Source: Phytoseiulus persimilis
Taxonomy: Eukaryota; Arthropoda; Arachnida; Mesostigmata; Phytoseiidae
Length of the DNA stretch: 64,000 bases
NCBI GenBank assembly: GCA_037576195.1
Contig: CM075104.1
Location: 26,304,211-26,368,210, forward strand
Direction: 5' to 3'
A program made the translations under genes and the position numbers. The notes beneath the pieces are model-generated. The model searched no databases, was not told where the DNA came from, and worked only from the letters and a program-made list of their open reading frames with translations. Of this stretch, positions 34,580-46,653 are shown piece by piece (within the stretch, counting starts at the first letter, position 1; the number at the start of each line of letters is the position of its first letter).

Positions 34580-37500
34580 GATGAAGCCCCTCCATCGCGG
34601 CTGATTTGGAAAACCGCCCATTGGTCAACTGGACGAGGATCCCGAGGCTGGAGCGTTGTCTTTTGATACAGAAGCTCCGATCGAAACTGCCACCGATTCG
34701 GCGAAGTGAGTTTCGGACGATGTGCAAACTCAGCACAGAGCACGCACATATCGAAGACAGGCTCTCCCACAGCTTCCCGAGCGGGCTGCGGACTGAAACT
34801 CTAGTACGCCCGCCCACGTCTTGGGCTGGCCAGTTCTCGGCCGCGCACTAGCTCGCTCAATACGGCAGAACATGTGGTGCGTGTTGTTGGAGCCGATGAT
34901 CATGATACTCCCTCGAGCTGTGTGGCCAGACACCCGCAGCGAAACCCGCGGGAAAGGCCGAACAGCGGAATGGTTTTCCACTTGGATTGTTTCCCCTTTT
35001 TCCGCGCTCTATTGTACGTATCGAATCCTCGAGTCGACATCGCGTCCTTTCGAGTTCGTTCAGATTTCCTTTCTTTCGCCCGGCCGAAGTTTCTGTCCTA
35101 GCTAGCACACCAGCTGTGAATAATAGAGCCTTGATGACCTTAACGGCTACGTTTTGACTCTGGCTCCCGAGCCCAGGAGCAACAAGAACTAACCCATTGA
35201 ATAACTAGGCAGCGTTGATTGTTATGGATGTAGATGACTAACGTACGCAGCTCTAAATTGTGAGTCGAGCTGATTCGTAAATATTTGATCAGGTCAGGGT
35301 AGTGGCCGCGATCATTGGCTGTCGCGAGCTTATAAAAAAAACCCTCGTGAATATGAAGCCCGCCGCGCAATGATGGTTGCTGAATTTTGCTCAGCGAATA
35401 TCATTTGGTCGAGCTCGCGATGTACACTATATTCATCGTCGTCGTCGCTGGCGTCGTCGTCCGATTCAAGACTCCGTTACCGCCGAAGTCATAGAATCTC
35501 GGGTTTCATATGCCGCCGAGAACACCGACTGGAGGAGCGCTGAACGAGGACGAATGTGACGTCGGCGTCGACGGGAGGAATGTGGGAAAAAAAACGGGTT
35601 AGTCCGCCACTCAGACGTCAGCTTCGACCGAGTCCTCAAGTACCTCTGGATTAGCTCGATATCGACGTGGCCCGTGGAAACCTAATGTTCCGATCGAGCT
35701 CCGAAACTCCGACGATCCCCTCCCGCGCTCTTCTTATCGATGACACGTGCGGTTTCTCGTCGCGAACGCTCGTTGTTGGAGGAGAGCTGTTGGATAACCA
35801 TTTCCGTGAGCGAAGGCAATACATTCCGAGTACTGAGGGTCCATAGGTTCGAGAAATTCCAGGCTCAGTATATGAGCTGGCCCCCCTTCCTCAGAGTTAC
35901 AAATGTTCTTCCTTCACCTACAGTTGGAGAGATAGATATGCACTCCAGCTGTAGCAAGGAGAGCACCCGCGCAGGCTGTGTAGGCTAATGTATTCTGCAG
36001 ATGGCGCCTACCTTGTCTTTGTAGACAGTCAGAAAGGCAGCAAACCAGTGAGCCAGACTCCCTGTATACATGAAGAGTCCGCAATATGTGAGCTGGTCAA
36101 ACGGTGAGAATTCGCCTGGCGAGAGCTTGACGCCACCGGATGTGACGATGCTGGATAGGACTTATTGATGATAGGATGAGTTCTAGAGAATTGTAAGCTA
36201 CAAGCGTTTCTCTCGAGTCATGCGACGGCGAGCCGCCGAGTTTAAAAAGCCGTTTCACGAACAACTTCATTTGGACAAATGGATTCCGATCCCGGAAAAG
36301 ATGCAAACAAACAGACAAAGAACGGCCTCGAGCTTTTTTTTTCCCAACGATGATCTTCTCCAAGACATGAGTCGGACATACAAAATGTTCCGTCGTTTAC
36401 GAGATTGTGACTCCGCATAGAACAGCCGTTTCTCGCGGCTGATATGTAGAATGTAGTCGGATTTCTTTCGAGGTTCTCGACAGGCGAGTTCCGAAGCGGG
36501 CGAAATATAAAATTCAACAACTTTGAGCAGCATCCCAACGCACTCCATGGTCTTTCGCCCTGGTTCCTTCGAGCATCTCGGAATTCGCCCGGCCAACATC
36601 TGATTCCCTCGGCGGCACTCGACTGGAATTGATACATTTGGAAACTCGTGTGATTTCTCAACTCGCCATATCATCATCGACCGATCTCATTCGGCCAAGT
36701 TCGATAGATACTTCCTCGAGCTTGAGCGGCCGGGAAGGAACCCTAGTCAGCTCCGTCGTATGTAGCTAAAAATAAGAGCTTTGTAGCAGACTACCCCTGT
36801 GGAAAGGGCAGGAGATTAAGAGCGCACGTCAGGGAAGCGTCAGATCCGACCCCGATTAAATGATCTCCTGATCAGCAGGTCTCGTTAGCGGATTCATGGC
36901 AACATGATCCTCCTCTTGGGAACGATGAAGAGCTCAGGAAAAATTGAAACGTTGTCGTCGCTGCGTGTTCCCAGCCCAGCTGCACCGCAGACCAAATGTT
37001 GATTTCGGTTGATTGTGCTGAGAAATCAAGAGAATTGAGCTTTCCGGAGCTCCGCGCCCTACGCTCGAGCCATGCGGAGGAAACAGGCGGGCTTCCATTC
37101 ACACTAGCGCGCACCCCACCCGGTCGTTTCTCGAAAGAAAATTATTCAAAACGACGTAGAGCGAAAGCGTTTTGCAGAACAGAGGCCGCGACTCGGGAGC
37201 ACAGAAAGGGAAAAAGACAAAGAAGAACGACTAATATATTTAGAAAGAATGTGGGAGAGCTTGAATGACAAAGAGGGAATACGCTCCTGTCGGGGCGGGA
37301 TCGTCTGCGCAGGCCCTCGCGGTAGCAAAATGTGGAGCAGCACCCTCCGAGGTGGTGGCTCGATTCATATACATATTCCGCTGCGGGAACAGAACTGCGA
37401 AGCCACCACATGGGCCCCATGAGCGACCTCTCAGCTGTTCTCCCTCTCACGGAACTGCCACAATAACCTTTCCTCATACATCCAACCCCCGACACCTGGG

Positions 37501-38220
37501 CTGATGGTCCGCGGGCTGGTTGGGTGAGCCGCTTCCCCGCTCGTCCTTCGTCCTTAGGATTGCCGGGATGATTTGAAACGACAGACAGAGTTAATCCACA
37601 TCCACTTCCTGTCGACCGAGCGGCTTCAACGCAGTCATCAGGCAGACGGACGCTCAGCCAGGCCGTCAGGTTCACCCTCCAGTTTGTAGTCGGCTGAGTC
37701 GTCGCCTCGGTGGGTCGGCGGCGGGTAACAGGCTCCCAGAGAATAACAGGTTGAATCGGCTTTGGGACAGTTGGCATCACGGCGTCACCGTCATCGCCCC
37801 ATCCGTAGATTCTGTTCGAGCCGATAACAGTTTTCTGTCAGACACATTTCGGAGACAACCGTAATGAGGATTGAGAGCTTTGGCCGACCAGAGGCGGATC
37901 TCGGCCACGAGCCCTCAACCGACTTCGAACCGTAGGAGCATGGAATACGGGATCCGAGAGACTCCCGTTGGATGTTTTGGACCACAGACGTTTCGATGTC
38001 AATCCAGAGCTTCTCTGCCATCAACGAAGCGGCTCGTGATCGCTCGACCTTGCTTTTATCGAGTCTCCCAAGAAAAATCAGCGATGTGGGATGTTGCGGA
38101 CAATTTTTGTCAACAAGTTCCTCGTTGTCGTAGCAAGGGATTCAATCGATCAGACTCAGCCGTTTGCTCCTCAGCGAGTCGCGATTCATTGATGAGCGTT
38201 CCATCTCATTAGAGACGGGG
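34580..38220. other. Gene-poor stretch
   Basis: The longest frame is 212 codons on the minus strand (37142-37780), low in structure and unrecognised. No long simple repeats are present. Confidence 0.4.
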
Positions 38221-38312
38221 CGAGCTGGATGCATAACTCCGTTTGAGGTTCGTATTCTACGACGAGTTAGATATTCTCGAGTTCGAGCCGGGGGCCGAAT
38301 CAAAAACTCAAA
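38221..38312 (+). mobile_element. Divergent relative of the tRNA-like SINE (copy C)
   Basis: It aligns with copy A over most of the head. TGCATAACTCCGTTTG corresponds to GGCATAAAGCAACGCCTTG. TACGACGAGTTAGATATTC corresponds to CACGCTGAGCTAGCAATC. A B-box-like GAGTTCGAGCC matches GGGTTCGATCC, and the following GGCCGAATCAAAAACTCA matches GGCCGACAACAAAAATTTCTCA. Agreement past the B box into the A-rich junction is the best reason to think these are copies of one element rather than independent tRNA relics. Confidence 0.33.
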
Positions 38313-40544
38313 TTGAATACAGCCGCTGTTGAATAATAGAATGGTCGCAACAGCTTGATGCGCTATCCGCCACGGAGGGCCGTGGCTGCAGCATGTATAA
38401 CTTCCCCGAGTCAAGTTTCTTTCGCGAGCACTCACATCAAGGAGACGAGGGGAACTTGCCGTAGTGCCGCAATATTCTCGTTTTTCGTTCGAATACCGAG
38501 ATGACAATAGCGCCTGAAACTGGCCGCGCTCTTTTGATCTTTTTCCGGGCGTCCTCGCGCTCCGACCACCAGCAGTGACGCCGGAATAACGATGAACACC
38601 AGCCAGGGCACAAAATTTCTGGTTCCCCGTTTGTGGAGCTGCGCGCTCTCTGCACCAGTATGTTCAGTGTGCGAGCCGGGGGCGCGAGAGAACGATCTCT
38701 CCTTATGTGGTTTTCGCCTGCTAATAGAAAGCACCCTGTTTGTGTGCAGCTCTTTGAGCATAATGAAATATTGGCCGTCCTTTACGGACTTCGGCCACCG
38801 GAATCTTGGCCAAAGGAATAGGGGCGCGCCAGGCGTAGCGGGAGACTCCTCGTAGAAGACCTTGAGGAGAGAGCTGATTGCGCTCCCAACGAGATGAAGT
38901 GAGATTATGCGATGCCCAAGTACGCAAACAGAGTCGGGAGATGATCGAGTTCGATCGCTCCGACCCAACTTCGGTAGGAGACGAGCGATCCAGTTGATTT
39001 CGGCTCTTGCCAGACTGACTCCGAAAGCGATTCTTTGGAACGTAGATCATCGGAAAGCATCAAGTACCTGAACTCCAGGGTTTTCGATGATGTCACTGGC
39101 GTCTGTGGGTCGTTCGATCGATGGGACGAGAGGCTTCTGGAGTTCCGGAACTCACAGTGTGAACGGCTGCTGCGGTGGCCGACCTGTGCCGCTGGAGACG
39201 ACAAACTTCTCAACGATAATGAAGCCATAAGCAAGCCAGTCCACCGGCCCGTTCAGAGGCTGGCCAACAGTCTGAAGAAGACGAATGGCCACTGCATATC
39301 AAACGAGCCATGTGACAACCTGCTAGTCCTGCCGATCTGGCCAAACAAGTCAGCCGTTCGCTGATGGCCAAGCGATGGTCCATCGTCGCTTGCACCGAAC
39401 GGCGTCACCGTCGTTCTTCTCTGTAGAGCTGAGCCGGCTGCGATGGCGACCGTGCCGGCTTCCAAAAGCCCGCCGCCGGCAGTTGCGTCGCTTCTTGTTC
39501 AAGCACGCGAGTTTACAACCAACCAATGAAGCGACGATAAATGGGATTTATTGTGCAATAACTATGAAACGTTGACGATGAGTTCGCTTCCTTGTGCAGC
39601 GTCATTGTTCGTCGACGGTCGGTGCGCGAGCATCCGCCTCACACCACTTCATCGCGCTTCGAAGGTACGCTGTTCGTGCGGCGTGCGAGAGACCTATCCG
39701 AATAGTTCTCGAAGCTCGAAGACGGAGAAGCTCGATCTTGCTGGGAAACAGCGAGGAACGTGAACGAATCAAGTCGAAATCCACGATTCTGTTTCAAGAA
39801 TTTCTTGGTAATGATGTCTCGAAGAGTACAGAGAAGACACGGTTCCCAGCTTGACGACGGAGCCGATGTCAACTTGGAAATCGAGGAGACTTATTGGAGC
39901 TCCAGATTAAAGCTCGCTGCCAACCCAAGCTCTACAAGGATCTCATTCGTGCGAGGCGCGCGTTTCCCGACCGAACCTTTCTTCGTCGGGTGTCTCAGCA
40001 GAAACGCAATCGTTGTCCGATTTCAGTTCGCTGTCACTGGCGTAATCGGATGGCTACTTGAGTCTTTCTTTCTTTCAAATGAAGTTTTTCTTCTCTGTCG
40101 GCACAGCAAAACGGAAGTTATTAAGGAAGCACTGCGCAGCCGGGTGACCGGCGACTTCATCTGACAACATCCTTTGCGGCTATTGCCGCCACAGCTCCTC
40201 AAAGCAAGAGATGTGGAAGAAGAGCAGAAAAGAAAGAAAGCAGAGGAGGAAGACCAGCAGCGGAACATGGGAGGAAATGAGGAGCGACGGGAACTCCGAG
40301 GAGAGCATCTCTCAGAGGATTCAAGGCGCTCAACGAGAAGCAGAGATGTCACTGCGGACTGTAAATTTTTAATCTCGTTGCCGTCGCCCCTCCCTATGAG
40401 CAAAAAAATGGACTGAGGAAGTGGAGGAGCGGGGAGACAGCGCCGCCGACCGTGAGTATTCGTCTTTCCGTTCGTCCAGCGGCCGGAACTCTTCCTGTTC
40501 CTCTGCTTCCCTTCAGACGCTCCCTCTTGGCCCGTCTGTCCTGT

Positions 40545-40590
40545 TCCGTCCGTCCGTCCGCCTGCCCGTCCATCCATCCATCCATCCGTC
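40545..40590. repeat. (CGTC)n/(CATC)n tetranucleotide array
   Basis: Tandem CGTC, interrupted by CTGC, then tandem CATC and CGTC. Confidence 0.85.
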
Positions 40591-40960
40591 CAGACATCCG
40601 GTCCAAGCGTTAACGTGGTGCCAGAGACAAAGGAGATCTCGGTTTCATCTCTCTTTTTGGGCCTCCATTCGCTGTCCACACACTCGATCTTCCGCGTATC
40701 CTCCGGGGGGTCACGCCGATTCGGATTGATGTCGCGTCTTGTGCTCCTGAACCAGGAGTGCGTCATGTGAGGCGAACTATGAGGCTCCCTAGAACGCCCG
40801 CTGGAGGACTCCCGCTGTCGCCGAGCTGTTTCGGACGGAACAGGTGAGAGAAATCCCGCGGCAATTTCGTCCTGCTAACATTAACACGATCGGCAAGGTT
40901 CTCCTTATCGGAATCGCTGGCGCCAGAGGTCAACTCCTGACCCAGATATGACGCGCAATT

Positions 40961-40979
40961 TTCTCTCTCTCTCTCTCTC
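40961..40979. repeat. (TC)n dinucleotide repeat
   Basis: Nine TC units, an uninterrupted GAGA-type tract on the minus strand. Confidence 0.9.
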
Positions 40980-41727
40980 GGCTGCATTGGTCGCGGAGCT
41001 TTGTTGTGACGAAAACCGCAGAGCGGAGGGACGAGCGGCCGCCTCTGTCTGGGACGTCGTCACCAGTTCATTTATCAGCCTCGGGCAAAGCAGAGTGTCA
41101 AGCCAGCTGTCTCAGCACTACGACGCCGTACGCTTCCCCCGGTCTTGGCATGCCCGCCGGCCCGCCGCGCCGTTTTCCTCCTAGCATGCCTTCTTCTATT
41201 ACAGGATCGCTCGCGCGCTCTCCTCTTCCCACCCTTCTTCGTTCCTTCAGAGCTCTGGACGACCCTGTTTGTGAGCGGGTGAGCGACGGACCACCCGACC
41301 GACCGCAAGGACCCGAGTACTTCCGCTCCGTCGGCGGAAACAATACACAGCGCGTGGAAGGCTAGTCAACAAAGCTTTTCTCGCAGAATCGAGATTTTCT
41401 GTGCGTCGACTCTTTCCACTGCCGCCGGTGCTGAAAACAACTGCAAACCCTCGAGGCCAACCGAATCCGAAAGTTCTTGAAACCACGATTTCCTCCCGCG
41501 ACGTTCCACAGACGGGAAGTACCACGCGAGTCCTGATCTTGTTTTTCCCTCTCTCTTTCTTTCTCTCTGCTCCCCTCCCGAAGGATGAGCTATGGCGGCT
41601 GACCGAGAGCCGGCGATGAGGCTTCTTGGAAAAAGTTGTACGTTTGAAGCCCACGTGCCCAAGGGTCTCGGTATTCCAGCCGACCTCGGAGCACCCACTG
41701 TTGACCGTATAGCAAAACATCACTGGG

Positions 41728-41735
41728 TATAAAAA
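41728..41735 (+). promoter_or_regulatory. TATA box TATAAAAA
   Basis: TATAAAAA flanked by GGG on the left and GG on the right is the best TATA-box match I saw. A TCAGGG that could act as an initiator lies about 42 bases downstream, a little further than the usual 30. The window's longest open frames follow immediately. Confidence 0.33.
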
Positions 41736-41881
41736 GGAGGAAACCTCAAACTGGAGTGCGTGTCTAGGTCAGGGCTGAACTCCGCTGATTCGCGCCGGCA
41801 CGAACGGCCGCTACACTCGCCTCGGGGCTCCCGGAAAAACATTTTTCGCAGACAGGAAGGCGAGAAGAGTTTTTGCTTTTT

Positions 41882-42247
41882 ATGGACCCTATTAGCGCGA
41901 CGGTGTCTGGTCGAATGCTCTCGACGGTTCTACACAAATCGAATGTACGCGATTCGTTCTTCTCTCTCGCACCCCAACCAGCGTCCGCTGCGCTCCAGTC
42001 GTTCTGGTTTTGGAATTCGTGGAACAAACGTGGACAGCAGTGGAATCCCTCCTCACCTCACAGCCAGGGTGCCCATAAGGCCGACACACCGCCCTCTGTT
42101 CGTTCCGATGGGCCGAACGATCGGTTCGTCAGTCACTCGGACGATGCGGACGAGCGGAGTACGTTCGAGCTGGAAAACACTCTCCGGCAGGACAGAAAGA
42201 CCCTACAACTGTGGGCTTCTTCCCCGGGCGGAATCCGGCCAATATGA
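41882..42247 (+). CDS. Hypothetical ORF downstream of a TATA box, 121 aa
   Basis: From the first plus-strand ATG after the 41.73 kb TATA box (ATG 41882, with G at +4) this frame runs 121 codons to TGA. An overlapping frame without a usable early ATG is open for 261 codons (41760-42545), the longest in the window. The 121-residue reading is Ser/Asp/Arg-rich with a Trp/Phe-rich patch (SFWFWNSWN), with no signal peptide and no domain I know. The case rests only on promoter-like sequence, an ATG and length. A chance frame is the more likely explanation. Confidence 0.15.
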   Translation: MDPISATVSGRMLSTVLHKSNVRDSFFSLAPQPASAALQSFWFWNSWNKRGQQWNPSSPHSQGAHKADTPPSVRSDGPNDRFVSHSDDADERSTFELENTLRQDRKTLQLWASSPGGIRPI

Positions 42248-43280
42248 CTGGACTCAGCGCCCAAAGAAAGATCGAACGGAATATCCCGGCGAGGATATTG
42301 AAGCTTTGTCTCGTTGTGTATTGCATACGATATCCAGTAGCGTTCGGCATCGCATTGATATTAGGCGACTGAATAAAAGGATGAACATTTGGCCGAGCGT
42401 ATGGAGCCACTCACTATTTGAGAAAAATATTACACAGGCACACAGATACAGAGAGCAGATGCTATCGCATCAGGAAACGCCTCGGTCGGCCTGTCGGTCG
42501 AGAGCGAGCGAGCGAGCGAGAGAACCAAACGACATAGAGAAATAGCTGTTGGCATCGGCAACGACATTAGGGAACGCAGCAGAAAAGACGACTTGGGGAA
42601 GCGTTTGCCGACCCGAACTCATGCAAAATCCTCACGAAGCAATTGAAACCAGAACTGCATTGTTCGCCCATGCCGCTGCATTCGTCCATCGTTGATGAGT
42701 CCCATGGAGCATCAACGAAGTGATTCCGGAGGTTTCGGCTCCTCGGGGCGTTGCTTTCCACGGGATTCCTTGAAACAACGGTAGGCGGCGAGCAGTCTCA
42801 TAACAGGAGAAAAACTTCCGAGGGTTTCTGGAGGAAAAAACTACTCCTGGTGACGTTTTCAGAGTTCGAAGCTCAAACTTTCCAGCTCATTCCCCGCGAG
42901 TCATGTGGAAGCCCGTCGAGCTCTCCATGGGGAACGCTGCTGTTTCCCTCGGAATCTCATAAGTTAAAGCAACGCTCCCTCCAGTCGGCTCGAAAGGTCA
43001 CGAGGGAAAGGAAATTCGGACGAAAAGTGATTACGCGACGTCACAGAGGGCGTCCGTTTATAATCGAGATCATTTTTCTCCTGGTCCGCATGGCGGCAGA
43101 CAAAGATTTTGTTGCTCCGTCCGGAAGTGTTAAGTCGTTAGGGAGCGGCATCGTTGATCCAGAATATGTAGAGGGACGCTGTCAGATTGCAGTGCATTTT
43201 TCCGGCGCATAAAAACGGAGCCTCCTCTAGAAAACTGGAGATTAGAGAAGCCACGTTCGCTCGCGTCCTCGTTAATAAAT
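42248..43280. other. Unassigned stretch
   Basis: A short GAGC array (42500-42523) and a 153-codon plus frame (42751-43212) of unknown type. Nothing is recognised. Confidence 0.4.
42500..42523. repeat. (GAGC)n array
   Basis: Five or so tandem GAGC units. Confidence 0.85.
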
Positions 43281-43343
43281 GCCCGCTAGCTCAGCAGAAT
43301 GATCTCGCAAAGTCTCAATCCTTTAAAGGGTTCCGCAATGCCC
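43281..43343 (+). tRNA. tRNA-Lys-like fragment (pseudogene or SINE head)
   Basis: GCCCGCTAGCTCAGCAG (43281-43297) closely resembles the 5' end and A box of metazoan tRNA-Lys. About 20 bases on, AGTCTCAATC resembles the anticodon-loop region, and GGGTTCC with a following GCCC recalls the B box and 3' end. The acceptor ends do not pair, the D arm is damaged and the B box is interrupted, so it cannot be a working tRNA. A tRNA-Lys-derived SINE head is a reasonable alternative. Confidence 0.33.
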
Positions 43344-46300
43344 AGACAATTGCTCGAGGGATGCTTCTCTAGCAAGCACAGGAGGCAGAAGTGGAGTGAT
43401 TCTCAGTCATAGCTGGTTTGTTGCAGCGGACTCCAGCACGCTCATGTCACTCATGGAAATTCTCAGAAATCCCGATACGAGCGCGTCGTTCGGACCCCCG
43501 GGAGCCAGGAGTGCCCAGAGAGAGGGAGCTGCCGTTGCCGTAGTCATAAACCAGTGACGACTGGCCCATTCTGTAATTAGCGGCCGCCGTCATGAATTAT
43601 GCCCCACAAGCAGGAGGATGGTCTCAGGACACCGTTGTTGGCTTTGCTTAAAGGCCCTCATTGTGATCTAATAAGCAAGCGATGGAGGCGACGGTGAGGA
43701 CCAGGACGACGGTCGGTAGAGACACCAAGTTGTCAGCAACTGTGTGAGTGGACGAGCGCGTCCAGAACGACACCCGCCAACATGTTCGAGCTTGCCTGAG
43801 CATTCGCCGAGCTGCTGGTTCCGTTTTCACTACTCTCATTCAGCTCCTACGCTGGCGGAAACGGTGCTGGCTGCGGTGTCTCCTGTCGGAAATCCTATGA
43901 CGTCCGGCATCATGGTCAGAGGGTGAATCTCGCAGACCAGGCGCACCGGGAAACACTCTTACCTCGGGAGTGGTACGCGGACAGAACTTTGCGACCGTCA
44001 GACAGACGAGCCCTACATCTGGGCAACCGAGCGAGAAGGAGCCCAGGCGGAACAGTGAATAGAGAGCCTTGAATTCATTCCGTCGTCTTGAGAGATGACG
44101 CTACCATTTGACCTGGAGTCAATAAATCTTCGGACACCACTGTTGGGGCCGCAACCACCGCAGATTGGTGAGTCCATATCGGTCGGACTCTTCTTCCTTG
44201 GTTCTGTTTTTTTCCTAAGAAGAGAAACGCTTGCTTCCCCATATTAACATTCCATTCATCGGATTCCACGACGTCTCCAGTAGCCCGCTTTTGGCGGTCA
44301 GCTTGTCAGCGTTCCACCAAGCGACCAGCCGGCCGCCGGCCACGCCGCGAGCCGACGGTCGGCCCGACCGACCGTACAACGATCCTCCGAGCCATAAGAG
44401 GAAGTCGCCGATGCTAGCGGACATAAATCATGGAACCCGTATATCGCTTCGCGGGAGACACAGAGATGGCAGCTCCGGATAGCTGTTTATCCAAATGTGA
44501 AACAATGTTCAGCGAACCTCGGATCTACCCAGGTCGCCGGATCCGCACACCCGCCGGGGTCAACGTTTGCGCGCACCTCCAGCTGAGAGTTTACCTCATT
44601 ACTGACCCAGCCCCACGCGTTAAGATGCATGGGTTCAGCTCCGGGTTCGCGGAAGTCACGGCTCCGATTTTTCAGCTCCGAACGGTGGCGGTCATCCGTG
44701 TATGATCCTCGTGTAACCATAATAAACTTTTTTTTTTTCACGTGATCCTCATGATTTCATCGAAGCTCAGGCGGCATGAAAGTTGGACACGGTCGCATGC
44801 GCACAACTCGGCGTACAAATCACGCATGTCCACCAGAGGGAAAGACCACCTTCGGGGACCGGTGGCTGATTTTCAAGGATGGAATTGAATCAGCGGATCG
44901 TGAAAATTACCAGAATAGCTGTTTACTTGAGACCCAGAGGCGACCGCCACCGATTGAGGCCGAAACGTCTGGGTACCCGCGAATCGAACACGGTCTGTAC
45001 TCTGACCAGGGTCGCAGGCATTTCTGAAAATGAGCTCTGAGGTCGATCAAACTGTATGCGCGGAGGGCATAGAAGGTTCCTCGAAAGACTCTTCGAGTGT
45101 TTCGTTCGTCCAATGCCGCCTTCGTGTGGATATTGAGGGAAGGTACGGAAGACTGGAACCATTTGACTCGAGTCCCAATATCTAGCTGACCGCCATGAAG
45201 GACAGGCGATCGTGATCACGGTCTTGGTCGGGGTGGAATAATTAATTTCTGAATTTCGCAAGCTCGAACCCCGTGTTCGATGGTGCCCCGACGCCGTGAT
45301 ATATCTAACGTGACGGTGCGTGTTTATCCGCGCTTCCGGGCTCCGAACCCAGCGTCACGCACGTTAACGATCTGTCTCCAACCGATCTCAGCCGAGACGG
45401 GTGGCGCGAAACTTCTTCGGCGTTCAGCCGGAATCAGGACTTCAACCATCGGTTCAGACCAGCCAGCGGGCGGGTCATGGAACTAAATGAGGAAACTTCT
45501 GGATTCGAGCATCGGATCATGGAGTGCCGGATCTCGACGATCGACAGATCCTCCTCGTCGAGCTACGATGCGTGAGTGAGCAAACAGGTGCATGCAACCC
45601 CGACGGTTCTCATTCTGAGCACGGAACGCACACCACTTTCTAATGTTTCTTCGACGCCGGTGAACGGAGAAGGGCAAGACACGGAATCGTGAATGAAAAG
45701 TGAGATGCGGCTCCTGGGAATCGGGAGTGACAGCTCTCGCGACTCTCATTCCATTCTGGGCCTACTTTGTCGTGGATCTTGAAAAACGCCGTCCAAATGG
45801 CGGCTTTTCTCACGGGCGGCTTATAACGTTCTGTAGGACTAAAGATAAGTCATGGCCATCGAACGAACACGAACGTTACGCATCTTGTTTGATATTCTCA
45901 TGGTATTCGTTCGGACCAGTGCTTCTGGGGTTGACCATCCTCATAAGGCCTCATGAGCACGTTCAAAGTGTACCTTAAGAGCGGCTGTTGACCTTGTAAA
46001 GCAAAAATCGGGTTAAGCGGCTTATGGACGACGCATCGCTTCGTCGCAAAGACCAGCGGCTTTGGGACGAGCGGACGGACCGCCGGGCGGCGTGTTCTGT
46101 CTGCCGCTCCACGTTCGATGCCTCGTCGAGGACGCAAGTACCCATCCAGGAAACCGAAGGGACAGCTTCGCAGGCGAATGGGGAGCTGAGAGAACAACGG
46201 AGCCAGTCGCCTTGCCAGTTCAGGGAAGTAGTGAGTTTTTTGTTTGCGTAAAGTTTCAGCATCGCCATTTTCCTCATCGTCATACATACGAGCACACAAG

Positions 46301-46639
46301 CAGGGTTCAAGTCTCGTCTGAGTGAGGATGGTGACGAGAAGCTGCTGCTGCGAAGGGCACAAGCCCGGCGTGTGTGGAGGGAAGAGAGAAGGGTACGAAA
46401 GGCACTGCAGCAAAACTGGCTGGCAGGCGATAAGCTGATGAAGCAATGGCTTCTTCAACGACAAAGGACGTACGTACAACGCGCCGGTACGCGTGCACGG
46501 CGTTATCACGTCGACAAAAATTAACCAATCTCCCCGATACTTGGTGTGTTCTCTTCGCTCTTGATTGAGCGACGAGCCCCACTACAAAAGTGTTTTTAGG
46601 CTGTTTGAACCTCCTCCTACGCAGGCTCCCCAGTGATGG
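43344..46639. other. Gene-poor stretch
   Basis: Two short hydrophobic frames (minus 43648-43839, plus 45700-45978) look like membrane segments but are unassigned. A T11 run with an AATAAA just before it lies at 44721-44738. Confidence 0.35.
44430..44705 (+). CDS. Hypothetical ORF of 91 aa followed by AATAAA
   Basis: ATG at 44430 opens a 91-codon frame to TGA (44703-44705). An AATAAA lies 16 bases after the stop (44721-44726) and is followed by a T-rich run, which is compatible with a gene 3' end. The protein has four cysteines, mixed charge, and no signal peptide or domain I recognise. The T11 run could also be the tail of a sequence retroposed onto the minus strand. I rate coding potential low. 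Confidence 0.15.
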   Translation: MEPVYRFAGDTEMAAPDSCLSKCETMFSEPRIYPGRRIRTPAGVNVCAHLQLRVYLITDPAPRVKMHGFSSGFAEVTAPIFQLRTVAVIRV

Positions 46640-46653
46640 CCCCCCCCCCCCCC
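46640..46653. repeat. Poly(C) tract, 14 C
   Basis: Uninterrupted run of 14 C. Confidence 0.9.

Larger units (their letters stand above)
38313..41725. other. Gene-poor stretch
   Basis: A minus-strand frame at 38432-38968 (178 codons) contains one hydrophobic segment of membrane-helix type, and a plus frame at 39035-39364 reads fairly protein-like. I recognise neither, and they overlap frames on the opposite strand. A purine-rich segment at 40.21-40.27 kb, a CGTC/CATC array and a (TC)n run are also present. Confidence 0.38.

Noticed and set aside
45338..45400. Minus-strand GGGTTCGGAGCCCGG as another SINE copy
   Set aside because: Only the B-box region resembles the family; the flanks do not align well.
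45700..45978. Plus frame with two possible membrane helices
   Set aside because: Unrecognised, overlapped by longer chance frames on the minus strand, and no splice or promoter context.
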